Shown here: one piece after another, positions 20,810 through 30,739 of the stretch | Layout: each line of letters opens with the position of its first letter | Position numbering within the stretch: position 1 is the stretch's first letter | NCBI GenBank assembly: GCA_016271365.2 | Contig: CM057456.1 | Location: forward strand, 883,744,001 to 883,808,000 | Direction: 5' to 3' | Length of the DNA stretch: 64,000 nucleotides | DNA from: Neoceratodus forsteri | Lineage: Eukaryota; Chordata; Ceratodontiformes; Ceratodontidae | Notes under the pieces: model-generated | The model's input: only the letters and a program-made list of their open reading frames with translations | What the model was told of the DNA's origin: nothing | The model's database searches: none | Program-made: the position numbers and the translations under genes

Positions 20810-22030
20810 GTGGTCAGGGGTTGCTTCCCCTCCACCTAGACAGGTGGCGGGAGATCACAACAGATGCATGGGTGTTACAGATCATAGAGCAAGGCCACAC
20901 TCTAGAGCTTCTAGAGTGGCCACCAGGCTTATGCCCAATTCAGTTCCATTACCCTCCAACTCACTTTCAAGTGTTTCAGGGAGAAATTCACACTTTGGTA
21001 CAGAAACAGGTCATGGAACCCCTCTCTGAGAACTAGAGACACAGGGGCTTCTATTCCCACTTCTTCCTAGTCCCCAAATCCACCAGGGATTTGAGGATCA
21101 GTCCGGATCCGAGAGACCTAAACTCCTATATCCAGTATAAAAAGTTTAGGATGGTGACCCTACAGGGCTTGTTGCCACTGCTGCTCCAGGGAGACTAGAT
21201 ATGATTTCTCAACATGAAAGATGCATACCTGCACATCAGGGTGTGTACCCTCCCCACCCTTTGGCAGTACCTCAGGTTCCATTTCCAGGGGAGCAATATC
21301 AGTTCCCAGCATTGGCCTTTGGTTTATCCTCAAAGCCACAGGTTTTTACCAAATGGTTAGTGTTGGTAGCTGCGGCTCTCAAGAGGAAGGGCCTGTATGT
21401 CTTCCCTTACCTGGATGATTGGCTGCAAAAAGCATGATCCAGGGACCAGCTACTCTGGACTCTAGAGCACACCATATAGCTGTTTCATGCACTGGGAATC
21501 ACAGTCAATCTACCCAAGTCAGTCTTGGCCTCTTGCCAATGCCTTCAGTACATTGGGGAGGTACTGGACACAGCTCAGGGCCTTTCATTTTTACTGCACG
21601 ACAGGGCAGGCCACTTGCTGTGCCAAGCCCAGCTGCTGTACAACAGTCATTATGTCATGACCAGGACATTTCTGAGGCTCTTGGGCCTGATGACGGTGGC
21701 CATCGTTATGTGCCTCTAGCCAGATTGCAGATGCAGATTCCCCAATAGATGCTGTGGGTCCAGTGGGATCAACACGCAGATGACCTGAAACAGCAAGTTC
21801 TAGTTTCCTCCCCTGTCAGAAAGGTGCTGCTATGATGAATGCAACCCAGCAGCCTGTTGAAAGGGATTCCCTTCATCATTCCTTCCTCTCAGCAGATTCT
21901 CACCAGAGATGCCTCAGGGTTAGGCTGGGGAGCTCATTTGGAGTCTCATCAGACTCTAGGGGCATGGCCTGCAGTGGAGGCTACCCTCCACATCAACATC
22001 CCTGGCCCATAAAAATTGCCCCTTAAGGAT
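20810..22030 (+). pseudogene. DIRS-2 reverse transcriptase and RNase H remnant
   Basis: LDRWREITTDAWVLQIIEQG opens the RT (about 20838-20900). Next come a degraded motif A (MKDAYLHI at about 21213-21236), FPALAFGLSSKPQVFTKW (motif B) and YVFPYLDDWL (motif C, about 21395-21425). This is the only DIRS copy of the four with an intact YLDD. CLQYIGEVLDTAQGLSF and RTFLRLLGLMTVAIV follow, then an RNase H start reading LTRDASGLGWGAHL near 21898-21940, where the family has a T before DAS. The element breaks off soon after. Stops and frameshifts prevent expression. Confidence 0.82.
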
Positions 22031-22502
22031 GTTCTCCACTATGTGGTGTGGATGGCAGCTAGATGAGAAACGTAGAGTATTTCTCTCACAAGATTTTCAG
22101 AACATTTATTTATTATTTATTTGAGTTTTGGTGACCGGGTAAGTCCACTGAGACAATTACAGTCCCTTTGTCAGGGTCGACCCGTGGTTGAGAAAAGTTA
22201 TACAGAGGCAATGCAATGTTACAGAAGAGCAAAAACCAGGTAGCAAAAATAGAACAACATACGAATATACACAACTATGACAAAGCATGTAATATACACA
22301 TCTAGAAACGTATTTACAAGGCATCTATGTTAGAGACTAAGGCTACAGAACTAAATGTCAACAGAAAGATAATGTGTACTGGTCGGGGGAGGCCAGCTAA
22401 ATCAGCAGCAGGAAAAAGAGGATAGGGACAGAGGGTGGGGATAGGGGCTAGGTTAGCAGTCAAACAGGAGTGGGACTAGGCATTAAGGAGTAGAGAGATG
22501 AG

Positions 22503-25494
22503 TCAACAGCAGAAGCAGGAGCAAGAAACAGAGGCTGAGAGAGAGGCAAACAGTTGAGATTGAAACATAGGGAGAGAGGAACAAGACAGGATGGAGGGAG
22601 GAAGGGAGTTCCAGTCAGATACAGCTACAAACATGAAAGACCTTCGAGCGACGGCTAGGCGTAGTTTTGGTTTCATGAGCAGGGGGAGTGAAGCAGATCG
22701 TAGGCCACATGGGGCATGATGTAGTTGTATAATCTTGCTAAGGCAGGGAGGCATGAATTTGTTGATGAGCTTGAACATAAAACTAAGGGAGGAATACCTC
22801 AGTTTAGCTTCATATGGTAACCAGCCCAGCAAGGAGAGGACATGACAGTAGTGAGAGTGGGCATGAGCCCTCAAGGCAAACCTTCCCACCCTATGGTAAG
22901 CCTGGGATAAGAGAAACAGGGAGGAGGATTTTGTTGAGAGCAGTAAAGGAGCACCATAAGTTAGGAGAGGAGGAAGAAGGGATGAAAAAACAATCTTAAG
23001 GCAGGAGGCAGAGGTAAGGAATGGATGGACCTGATAGAGGAGTCCTAGTTTCTGGTTCTGAGATATAGCGACAATGGAGACGTGTGTTAAGGGAGAGTGC
23101 AGAGTCTAAGGTGATGCCCAGGTATTTAAGGAATGTATAGACTCAAGGGTGTCACCATTGAGAGAGGTTATCCTAAGAGGGGGAGAATATGCTTGGAGGA
23201 GGGTTGGTGGGTAAACAACGTACTTTTTGTTTTTTTTTGTATTAAGAACAAGATGATGGTAGTTGAACCAGCCCTCAAGGGAAGCAAAGTCAGAGGTAAG
23301 ATCTTTATTAATCTGATCAATATCTGGAGAGGAGCAATAGATGATAGCATCATCTGCATAGAGGTGTACAAAAGCCCCTCCACAGAAGCTGGGTAGGTCG
23401 TCGATAAAAAGTGAGAACAACATTAGACCCAGAATGGAGTCCTGCAGAATGCCACGAGTTATGGGCCTTAGATCCAAGACCGAACCAGCCCACTTTACTC
23501 TTTGGAAATGGCTGGACAGATAACTTTTGACCCCCAACTCAGAGCACTGGTGTCCAGACCTAGGACATGTAGCTGATGGAGCAGAAGACCATGATTCACC
23601 AGGTCAAACACTTTAGTGAAGTCGATAAAGATGGCACCTGTGGCATAACCTTGTTCCATAGCCTGGTAGATGTCTGTGGTCTCTTTTATAAGGGCAGTAA
23701 GGGTACTGTGATTCCTTCTGAAGACATGTTGATATGGGGAAAGTAGATTGTGATGTTCCACGTAGTCCTGGAGGTGGTTCTACACTATGCGCTCTTGCAT
23801 TTTAGCCAATGGACAGAGGATGGATATGGGTTGAAAGTTTTCAAGAACAGTATTGGGACCCTCCTTATGCACTGGAACAACTACCGCCACCTTCCATTTA
23901 TCTGGAACAATGCTAGAAAAGAAAGACTGGTTGAATAAGTCACAGATGGGGCGAGCAAGGGCTGGAGCACCCAGCTTAAGATATTTTGGCTCGAGGGAAT
24001 CATGGCCTGGAGAGCTCTCTGTTTTTAAGTTAGAAAGAAGCTTCTGCACCTCTTTGAGGAAGGCCAGCTTCAGGTGGAAGGCCAGTCGAGCCCCAGTGGA
24101 GCTAAGTAGGGATTGGGCTGAAGGGGGAGAAGAGGAGTTATGGAAGAGTGAGATATATTTACGTAGATCAGTAAAAAAATTATTAAATCCAGCCATGATG
24201 GATGGAGGGTCAGCAAAGGTGGTGCCGCTGACAGTGATGGAGTTCGGGATTTCTGCAGCCTTCCCTTTCGCCAGGGAATTAACTTGTCTCCAGAATTCCT
24301 TAGGGTTGCAAAGGTGTTCGGTTTGTAGAGATTTGAAATGGAGGCGTTTTGCTTTATGGAGGGAATTTTTGCACTTGTTTCTGAATTGTCTATAGACTTA
24401 CCAATCTGAAAGGTGTCCACTCTTTTTATACGTCTGCCACGCTTTGTCATGGAGGGACATAAGTGTCCTGATTTCCTTAGTGAGCCAAGGAGCCTTGACA
24501 CCCTTGGACCTACATTTTTTTTGGGGGGTGTGGTTATTAACAATTTTAGTGAAAATAGATATAAAGAAATCCAAGACCATATTAATGTCAGGGAGAGTTT
24601 TAATGGGGCACCAGGCAGTGTCATTAATGGTGGCAATAAAGCTGCTTACGTTGAACCTAAACATGTCCCGAACTAGGGAGATTTTGGGAGGGGGGTTGGG
24701 ACAATTGTTTTTCCAGACACAGAAGGTGGGGGAATGGTCACTTATACAGTCAGAAATAATACCTATGGCTTTGATCTTATGAGGGCAATTAATGACCACC
24801 CAATCCAGTAAAGTATGTTTTCCAGACTTGACGTTGAGATGCGTCGGATTCTTAAGGAGTTGAGCAAGGTTGAAGTCAGCAAGTGATGCACGGAATTTGT
24901 CTGCATCAGGGTGGAGCCAGTCTATACTGAAGTCGCCACAAGGTATAAGGTCATGGCAGGGGAGGTTAGCTATGGAGGATGGGGGGGCAGACCTAGGGAG
25001 GCCTTGTCGGGGGGGCAGATATACACACCCAATGATAAGTTTCTTGACATTTCAGAGGGTTGGGGGAAATGAAAAGGGTTTCAACTTTAGATGAGCCCAT
25101 GTCAAGATCAGGGAGTGCAACGATGTCTGGATCAGATGTAGAGTAGATAAGGACATCTCCACCCCTCTTTCCAACCTATCATTTTTGAAACAGTTATACC
25201 CAGGTAGTGCAACTCATGCTGCTTAATAGCCAGTTTGAGCCAAGACTTTAATATACATAAAATTTTGGGAGTCATTTGCAAAGCCCAAGCCTCGAGTTCA
25301 GCCATTTTCAGGCGGAGGCTACGAATATTTATGTGTGCAACTTTTAGGCCTTTTATCATGGGTATGGCAGTACTAAGGGTGGTTTGGGCAGGGATAGGGT
25401 GAGTGGGCCCAGGATTAGGCTCAGTGTCACCGGCACGGGCCAGAAGGAGGAGGATGGATAGATGGACCCAGGATGAGGCACAGAAAGAGAGCAT
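22503..25494 (-). pseudogene. LINE-C ORF2: endonuclease and RT remnant
   Basis: From the N-terminus: a hydrophobic leader (LSILLLLARAG) and GDTEPNPGP at 25434-25405, then VAHINIRSLRLKMAELE (start of the APE endonuclease). An SDHSPTFCVW block follows at about 24740, then PWLTKEIRTLM. RT blocks are LKTESSPGHDSLEPKYL, ENFQPISI, YQHVFRRNHSTLTAL, GAIFIDFTKVFDLVNHGLL (motif A), a degraded GILQDSILGLMLFSLFI (motif B) and VHLYADDAIIYC (motif C, YADD intact). The C-terminal block LGWLPYEAKLRYSSLSFMFK and WNSLPPSI lies at 22889-22503. Frameshifts between the pieces make it a pseudogene. Confidence 0.85.
25405..25434 (-). other. 2A-like motif DTEPNPGP in LINE-C
   Basis: The minus-strand codons read AGDTEPNPGP directly after a leucine-rich stretch and before the endonuclease. 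This fits the DxExNPGP consensus at every fixed position. 2A-like sequences cause the ribosome to skip one peptide bond, and such motifs are known at the same place in several APE-type non-LTR elements. Activity here is not shown. Confidence 0.65.
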
Positions 25495-25799
25495 TTCTAG
25501 GGCTACTGTGACACTGGGTATACGTAGACATTTCCAAAGCCAGAGCCCAAGGAGAGCAGTGTCAGACTTAGGAAGACATGGAATATATAGAAGTACACAA
25601 GAGGATTATGGCCAGATGTGACATGGGGGGGGATACTGTTAGAAGAGGGGTAGTTTAAGGTGAAAGCAATAAACTGATCAGCACAACAACAGAGAAAAAG
25701 AAGACAGGACAGAGAGATAGGCCAATAGAGGCTACCCATGGCAGAGGATGGAAGGGCCACTAGGGTACAGAGGAGGAAAAACTCCTGACAAAAGAGATA

Positions 25800-26750
25800 G
25801 GAGTCAAGGTAGGAGTATCAAACAGCAGGGGAAGGGGGTGAGGAAGAAAGGGATGACAAAGGAGCGGAACTAGGGAAGGACCATAGGTATAGGTCAGAAC
25901 ACAGTAACTCCTGGGCACAGAAGGGAATCTTAAGGAAGGGACAGCAGCAAAGGAGCAGTCCTAGGGGAAGGGACAGGAGATCAACACTTCAAGTAGGAGA
26001 ATAGCACTATGAACAGTATAGAAACATAGTCAGACGCGAGTAAGAATAAGGTAACACTCAAAGGGAGTCAGCTGTCAACAGCTAGACGACTATAGGTTAG
26101 ATAGCACCAGCCAATGGAGAAGGATAGGCCGGGGCTAAAAGTGTATTTAATAAAGGCCGGGGTTGGGGTGGGTGGCTGGGGTCAGGGCTGCAGGACAAAA
26201 TACATAATCAGCAGCTAGCACTTATGGAGAGAGAAGCTGGTGAGAAAAAAAGCCATAGAAAGCTGCAAAATACAGCCAGGTCAGTCACAGTAAAAGCTAT
26301 AAGACAGCAGCCAATCAGTTTTTGGCTGGGCATTGTCGCGGCCAGTCAGTGTCCCAATTTGAGTCCCAGGAGAATGTGGCAGGCTTACCCAGGTGCAGGA
26401 TAGCTTGAGCCAAGGTAGGTGCACGGCCGGCTGACTTATCTAGCCAAGGCTGTGGGAGGCAATGAGTTGAACGCCCAGTCAGGGGCTCCTGGTGAGAGAA
26501 AGAAGAGCTAAGGGTTAGTTAAAAATAAAGGGCACAGGGACAAAGCAAATCAGTTAACTAAGTCGGGGGTTGGAGGGACAGACAAAAGAGGACAAAGGAG
26601 GTATCTAGTGAGCGAGACGAGAGGGGGGCAGGCAGCCAGACAACAAGATGGGAAGCTGTTAGGTCAGGCACCACTTAGAAATTAAGTGAAGGAGATTTGA
26701 AAAGCCAGGGGGAGGGAGGCAGGCTAGGAGAGATAGAGATGAAGTAGGGC
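25800..26750 (-). other. Probable 5' region of LINE-C
   Basis: No coding frame is convincing. It is purine-rich on the plus strand with repeated GGACAG, AGGAG and AAGGGA runs. It lies between the LINE-C N-terminal frame and the truncated Penelope element. A 5' UTR is the simplest reading, but part of it may be older flanking DNA. Confidence 0.4.
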
Positions 26751-26756
26751 ATGTCA

Positions 26757-29164
26757 GTATAGATGTTGCCATCCACGTCCTTTTGGATTGTTAAATCCAA
26801 AAAGACAATCACAGTTTTACTGGCATTGTATGTAAAGGGTAGATTAGGGTTTGAGGCAACCGGTGGTCCACAAACAGGTCTAACTCGGTTAGACTACCCA
26901 GCCATATCATAAATATATCATCAATATAGCGACAGTACAGTTCAATCAGATGATAAAAGGGGTTGTGGTCTGAGTTTTGTACAAAATCATCTTCCCATTT
27001 TCCTACATACAAGTTAGCCAGACTGGGGTGAAGGTTGCCCCCATGGCTGTGCCCTTGATCTGTAAGTAAAACTTCTCAAGGAAGGTAAAACAGTTATACT
27101 AAAGAGCAAATTCTGACAGTTTTAATAGAAATTCAGTTTGTGGTTCAACATTAAGGTCCCTTTTGTTTAGATAATATGCGATACTGTCCAACACATCCTC
27201 TTGAGGTATGTTCATGTACAGGGACTCCATGTCCTAAGTGATGAGACAGGAGTCCCTGCACATGTTCAAGTCCTATAAAGTATGTAAAATATCACTGGTG
27301 TCTTTAATGTATGATCCAGGCTCCTGTACAAATGGTCTTAAATAAAAGTCCACATATTGGGACGGGGCTCTGTTTAAGGACCCAATACCACTAAGTATCG
27401 GCCTCCATGGGGGGGATCAAATGGTTTGTGAATTTTCGGAAGGGTATAGATGGTAGCTCTTATTGGAAAATCAACAGTGAGGAATTTTTTAACATTAGAG
27501 TCAATCCAACCTCTCTGGAATGACTCAGAAATATATTCATCCACCCTAAATTTAAACTCCATAGTGGGATCAGTGTCTAGTTTTACATAGAATGCTGTGT
27601 TATTTAACTGTCATAAAATCTCAGAAATATAGTCATTAACATTCTGTAACACAATTGCTCCTCCCTTATCAGCAGGTTTCACTACTATTTTCTTTTACTT
27701 TCTGCAAAGCAAGCCGTTCATCATGTGTAATATTACTATAGTTAATAGTTGGTAGATCGGAAAAAAGTGTCTCAAGTTCTTTTTCACACACTTCTTGAAA
27801 TGTGATGATAGCTGCTGAGGGGGCTGGAAAAAACACTGATTTGCTTTTGAATCTAGCATTGTCATTAGTTGGGGTAGTAGTATAGTTAGAATCACTGTCG
27901 CTGCTGGTTCCACTGTTCACAGTGTTGGGTGTCTGCTGTTTTTTATTGAAAAAGGATTTTAGACTGAGATTCCTACAAAATTTATTGAAATCAACAAAAG
28001 TCTCAAATCTGTTAATGTTGCATGTCAGGGCAAAAGATAAGCCCTTGTTCAATAGGTTTATATCACCTTGTGTGAGTTTCTTATCTAATAAGTTGATTAT
28101 ATTCTGTAGAGTCTCTGGTTCTCTAGATGGGGTGGGGGGTGCCATCGCTCATTGTTGTGGAAAATATGGCGTTTGTGCTTGGTGTTGGAACTGGGGTTCC
28201 TGTCATGGCTTCTGGTGGGAACTGGGTTGTGGTTGGTATTGGTAAGTTTAGTCTTGCCATTCTCCCTTTTTTCCCCTTCCCTGCCTCATCTTCTTTCTCT
28301 CCCTCCACCTCTCCCCGTCCCTCGCCCTCTCTGGTTGGGGTTTTGAAAACCCTGATATCAAGTTTGGTGTGTACTTCTCCTGGGAACATTTGTCTCTGGA
28401 GATGAGACAGGTGCTTCTAATGATTTGTCCCTAGAAGTGGCTGTTTCTGACCCGCTGTAATTGGTACTGATGTCAAAAGAAACCCTCCTTTCTCGTCTCA
28501 AAATCCCTTTTGGTTGTCTATTAGTTTTCTTCCAGTTATGTACTCTTCCTAATTCATAGTCATCAGAATCTCTTTTAAATTTTGTAATTTTTTTGTTTTT
28601 AAGGTCAAAGGCTAATTTAGTGATTATATTTTAAGATGTGTGTTGCATAAATCAAAATCCATATGGTCTTTAAAGGTAATGACAATTGTTTCCTGTGCTT
28701 TGATATCTTCTTTGTTTGTCACTTACCTCCTTGCTGTAATAAGTGATTAGATGCATAAACTTATTAGATGCTTCTTCTAGTATCTGTCTCCATTTTGTTA
28801 TAAACACTTCAACATCTTGGCCGAAGGAAGGATTCTTTAGGATTCTCAGGCCTCTGGGAACACAATGCACCTGTGAATAGGCATCGAGGTTGGTTATATT
28901 CCAGTGTATCTTCCTGGTTTTTACCAAACATTTTTCCAATGTCTTAAAGGCATCTAGCAGGGAATATGCTGTGACCCCAATTGTACCTGTCTGAGAATTT
29001 TTCTCCACCAGAAATGGATTAGCTCTTCCGGCTTCTGTGAGTAGGTAATTAACAAACTGAAACAGATCATCCTCCGTAAAAATTAAATTAGATGTTTGTT
29101 CCAAGGTTTCTTCTAAGGGTATAGTTATATCCCAGTTCAGTTGTTTCTGAGATCTTGACAGCAC
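26757..29164 (-). pseudogene. Penelope-like reverse transcriptase remnant
   Basis: The N-terminal domain (29164-28670) contains TRKIHWNITNLDAYSQVHC, VPRGLRILKNPSFG and ITKWRQILEEASNKFM. Frame-shifted KITKFKRDSDDYELG and GRVHNWKKTNRQPKG follow at about 28590-28510. The next piece (28145-27669) has LLNKGLSFALTCNINRFE. The RT proper has IRATIYTLPKIHKPFD (27480-27430), a broken DMESLYMNIPQEDVLD (motif A, near 27230-27180), an IKGTAMGA remnant (motif B, near 27055-27030) and CRYIDDIFMIW (motif C, 26932-26900, YIDD intact). Several frameshifts separate them. The layout matches PLE RTs, which are related to telomerase. Confidence 0.85.
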
Positions 29165-29425
29165 TGGTCACACACAGAAAAAGCACTAAAAATCCATTAA
29201 GAGCTAGCGAAGTGTTTTTACACAGTCAGTATAGTTTTGTAACCTGTGCAGCTTAAATTCAAAAGTATGTATTGCTGCAAAGAAGAAAAGTGCACCAGGC
29301 TGGAGTGCAAGGACAAAGTCCAGTAATAGCAACAGTAAAGAAGTCCTGCACTCACCACCATGAACAAATAAATGCTGCTCAATTGTAGAAAAAGTGCCAA
29401 ATTTTATTTCAGTGCCAGTACAGCG

Positions 29426-29475
29426 GCACGTCCTGACATGTTTCGAACCATGAGGCTCTTTATCAAAGGACATGC
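29426..29475 (-). ncRNA. Degenerate hammerhead-ribozyme-like motif of the PLE
   Basis: On the minus strand a 9-bp stem I (GCATGTCCT with AGGACGTGC, one G-U pair) encloses a TTGATAA core, a stem II (GAGCC-TCAT-GGTTC), GAAA, and a very short stem III (AC-AT-GT) ending in the cleavage triplet GTC. This is the type I layout reported for PLE hammerheads. The core differs from CUGAUGA at two positions (C3 to U, G8 to A) and has one extra A before stem II, so it is probably inactive. Confidence 0.55.
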
Positions 29476-29780
29476 TCAAGGTAAAAATCACCGACCATTT
29501 ATATAGATAAATGACATTATCAGTCCATGACCAACTAAAGTGAAAAAGTGCATAAGTATGTGAATAACATCAATAAACACATAAAGTAACAAGATATATA
29601 AAATTAAAAAGTCATATGGGTGTCCAGGATGGAAACAGTATAAAGTCCAAAAAAGTCCCCAAGGTCCAAATATAAAATAGTTCTGTGGATACACATAGAC
29701 TTGGTACATAGGGGGCTCCCTCAGCGATAAATACTGATTATACAATGGCAAGGAAATTTCCTGGACTCTGATTGGTCAAA

Positions 29781-29834
29781 CTGGGACTGGAGCCGGGATG
29801 TTATCCCAGCATAACATCCTGACTGTAGTCCCAG
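29781..29834. repeat. 54-bp hairpin with ATAACATCC motif
   Basis: CTGGGACT...GGGATGTTAT-CCCAGC-ATAACATCC...AGTCCCAG forms a near-palindrome with a 6-nt loop. The inner part GGGATRTTATCCCAGCATAACAYCC recurs at about 30690-30717 in the larger palindrome at 30595-30735. Confidence 0.6.
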
Positions 29835-30594
29835 TACAGACGGGACCGCATAAATAATTTAAAAAGAAACGCTCCGCAACCTTGTCTACGAGCAGCTTCA
29901 GCAACCCGTGTGCTGCTCGAAATCGGCTGTCCCGCCCAGCTCACCAGTGACACACAATTCAATTCTTCTGGCCAAAACAACTATAAATAGTGCACCCCAC
30001 CACACACAAACAAAATATTTTAAAAAAACTACAACATAACGCATCGAGAGGCGCAGCGAATGAACGAGTGTAACGCTTATTCAAACTGCCACCACTGCTG
30101 CTCTCGCCACACGCCGCACTTAAACGAATTTCCTGACAATATTTTATTTCAAATAAATTCCTCCCTACTAAGTCCCAACGCTCATTTCACTCACCACATC
30201 CTCCTGAGCACCAGTCGGACAGCGTGAAAACAGCTAAAACCACACGCCATGGGACGACAATACCGCAGAGATCCAAACACAGACACGGGAAGCAATATCA
30301 AAACCACACATGGCGGAGGCATACACACGGAAGCAATATGAAAAAAATAACAAACGAGGACATTACTGTGGGGAAAAAATAACAAACGAGGACGTTACTG
30401 TGGGGAAGTACAAAACCAGCAGCTTAGTTTGATATGAAAGACATTAACAGCAGCTCCACCCACTGGTCACAACAGTAAAACAGCACTATTTTTTTAATAA
30501 GTACACCTACACATGAAATAAACAGCAAAAAATCCACTTTTTTAAATTTTTTTTTATCTTTTCATTTTTTTACAGTAGCGAACCATTGTATAAT
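29835..30594. other. Unassigned stretch upstream of the PLE
   Basis: It may be PLE 5' flank. It contains short direct copies of CGAGGACRTTACTGTGGGGAA at about 30355-30377 and 30387-30407, and an AT-rich T-run region at 30540-30575. No gene is seen. Confidence 0.35.
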
Positions 30595-30735
30595 AGGAAT
30601 AATGCCCTCCAGGGTGGGTGTTATCTTGAGATAACATCCCGCCTTGGGTGTTGGTTACCCTCGGCCATTGGCCTCAGGCCAACCAAGGTGGGATATTATC
30701 CCAGCATAACACCCACCCTGTCGGGCATTATTCCT
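30595..30735. mobile_element. Palindromic foldback element, 141 bp
   Basis: AGGAATAATGCCC starts the left arm, and its complement GGGCATTATTCCT ends the right arm. Within the arms CAGGGTGGGTGTTAT pairs with ATAACACCCACCCTG, and CCTTGG with CCAAGG. Arms are about 53 bp with few mismatches. The centre contains a further TTGGCCTCAGGCCAA palindrome. Size and structure suggest a small foldback MITE; no superfamily or duplication was identified. Confidence 0.65.
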
Positions 30736-30739
30736 TTAG

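Larger units (their letters stand above)
18248..22080 (+). mobile_element. DIRS-2: left part of a DIRS retrotransposon
   Basis: A left inverted terminal repeat, ORF1, RT and RNase H are present in order. Similarity to DIRS-3 ends near 22075, where the tail of LINE-C begins. The recombinase and right end are not found on the far side of LINE-C, so they were deleted or the locus was rearranged. The terminal repeat and protein similarity place it in the same family as DIRS-3. Confidence 0.85.
22085..26750 (-). mobile_element. LINE-C: L2/CR1-group non-LTR retrotransposon
   Basis: On the minus strand it has a long 5' region (about 26750-25800), an N-terminal part with a 2A-like motif, endonuclease and RT remnants (25494-22503), a 3' UTR and a tail AATAAATAATAAATAAATG (complement of about 22104-22124). 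It starts where DIRS-2 breaks off and ends where the Penelope element is truncated, so both junctions are insertion or deletion borders. The 5' limit is approximate. Confidence 0.8.
26757..29480 (-). mobile_element. Penelope-like element (PLE), 3'-truncated
   Basis: The coding remnant runs on the minus strand from 29164 to 26757, with a hammerhead-like motif upstream at 29475-29426. It has a long PLE N-terminal domain and an RT but no GIY-YIG endonuclease, because similarity stops at about 26757, just past FLDLTIQKDVDGNIYTD. The missing part would lie where LINE-C now is. The N-terminal domain and KIHK/YIDD signatures favour the Neptune/Penelope group. Confidence 0.85.

Noticed and set aside
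28123..28405. Overlapping frames on both strands at the PLE, glycine/valine-rich on plus and charged on minus
   Set aside because: They fall between PLE N-terminal blocks; the minus-strand piece is probably a low-complexity linker of the PLE protein and not a separate gene.
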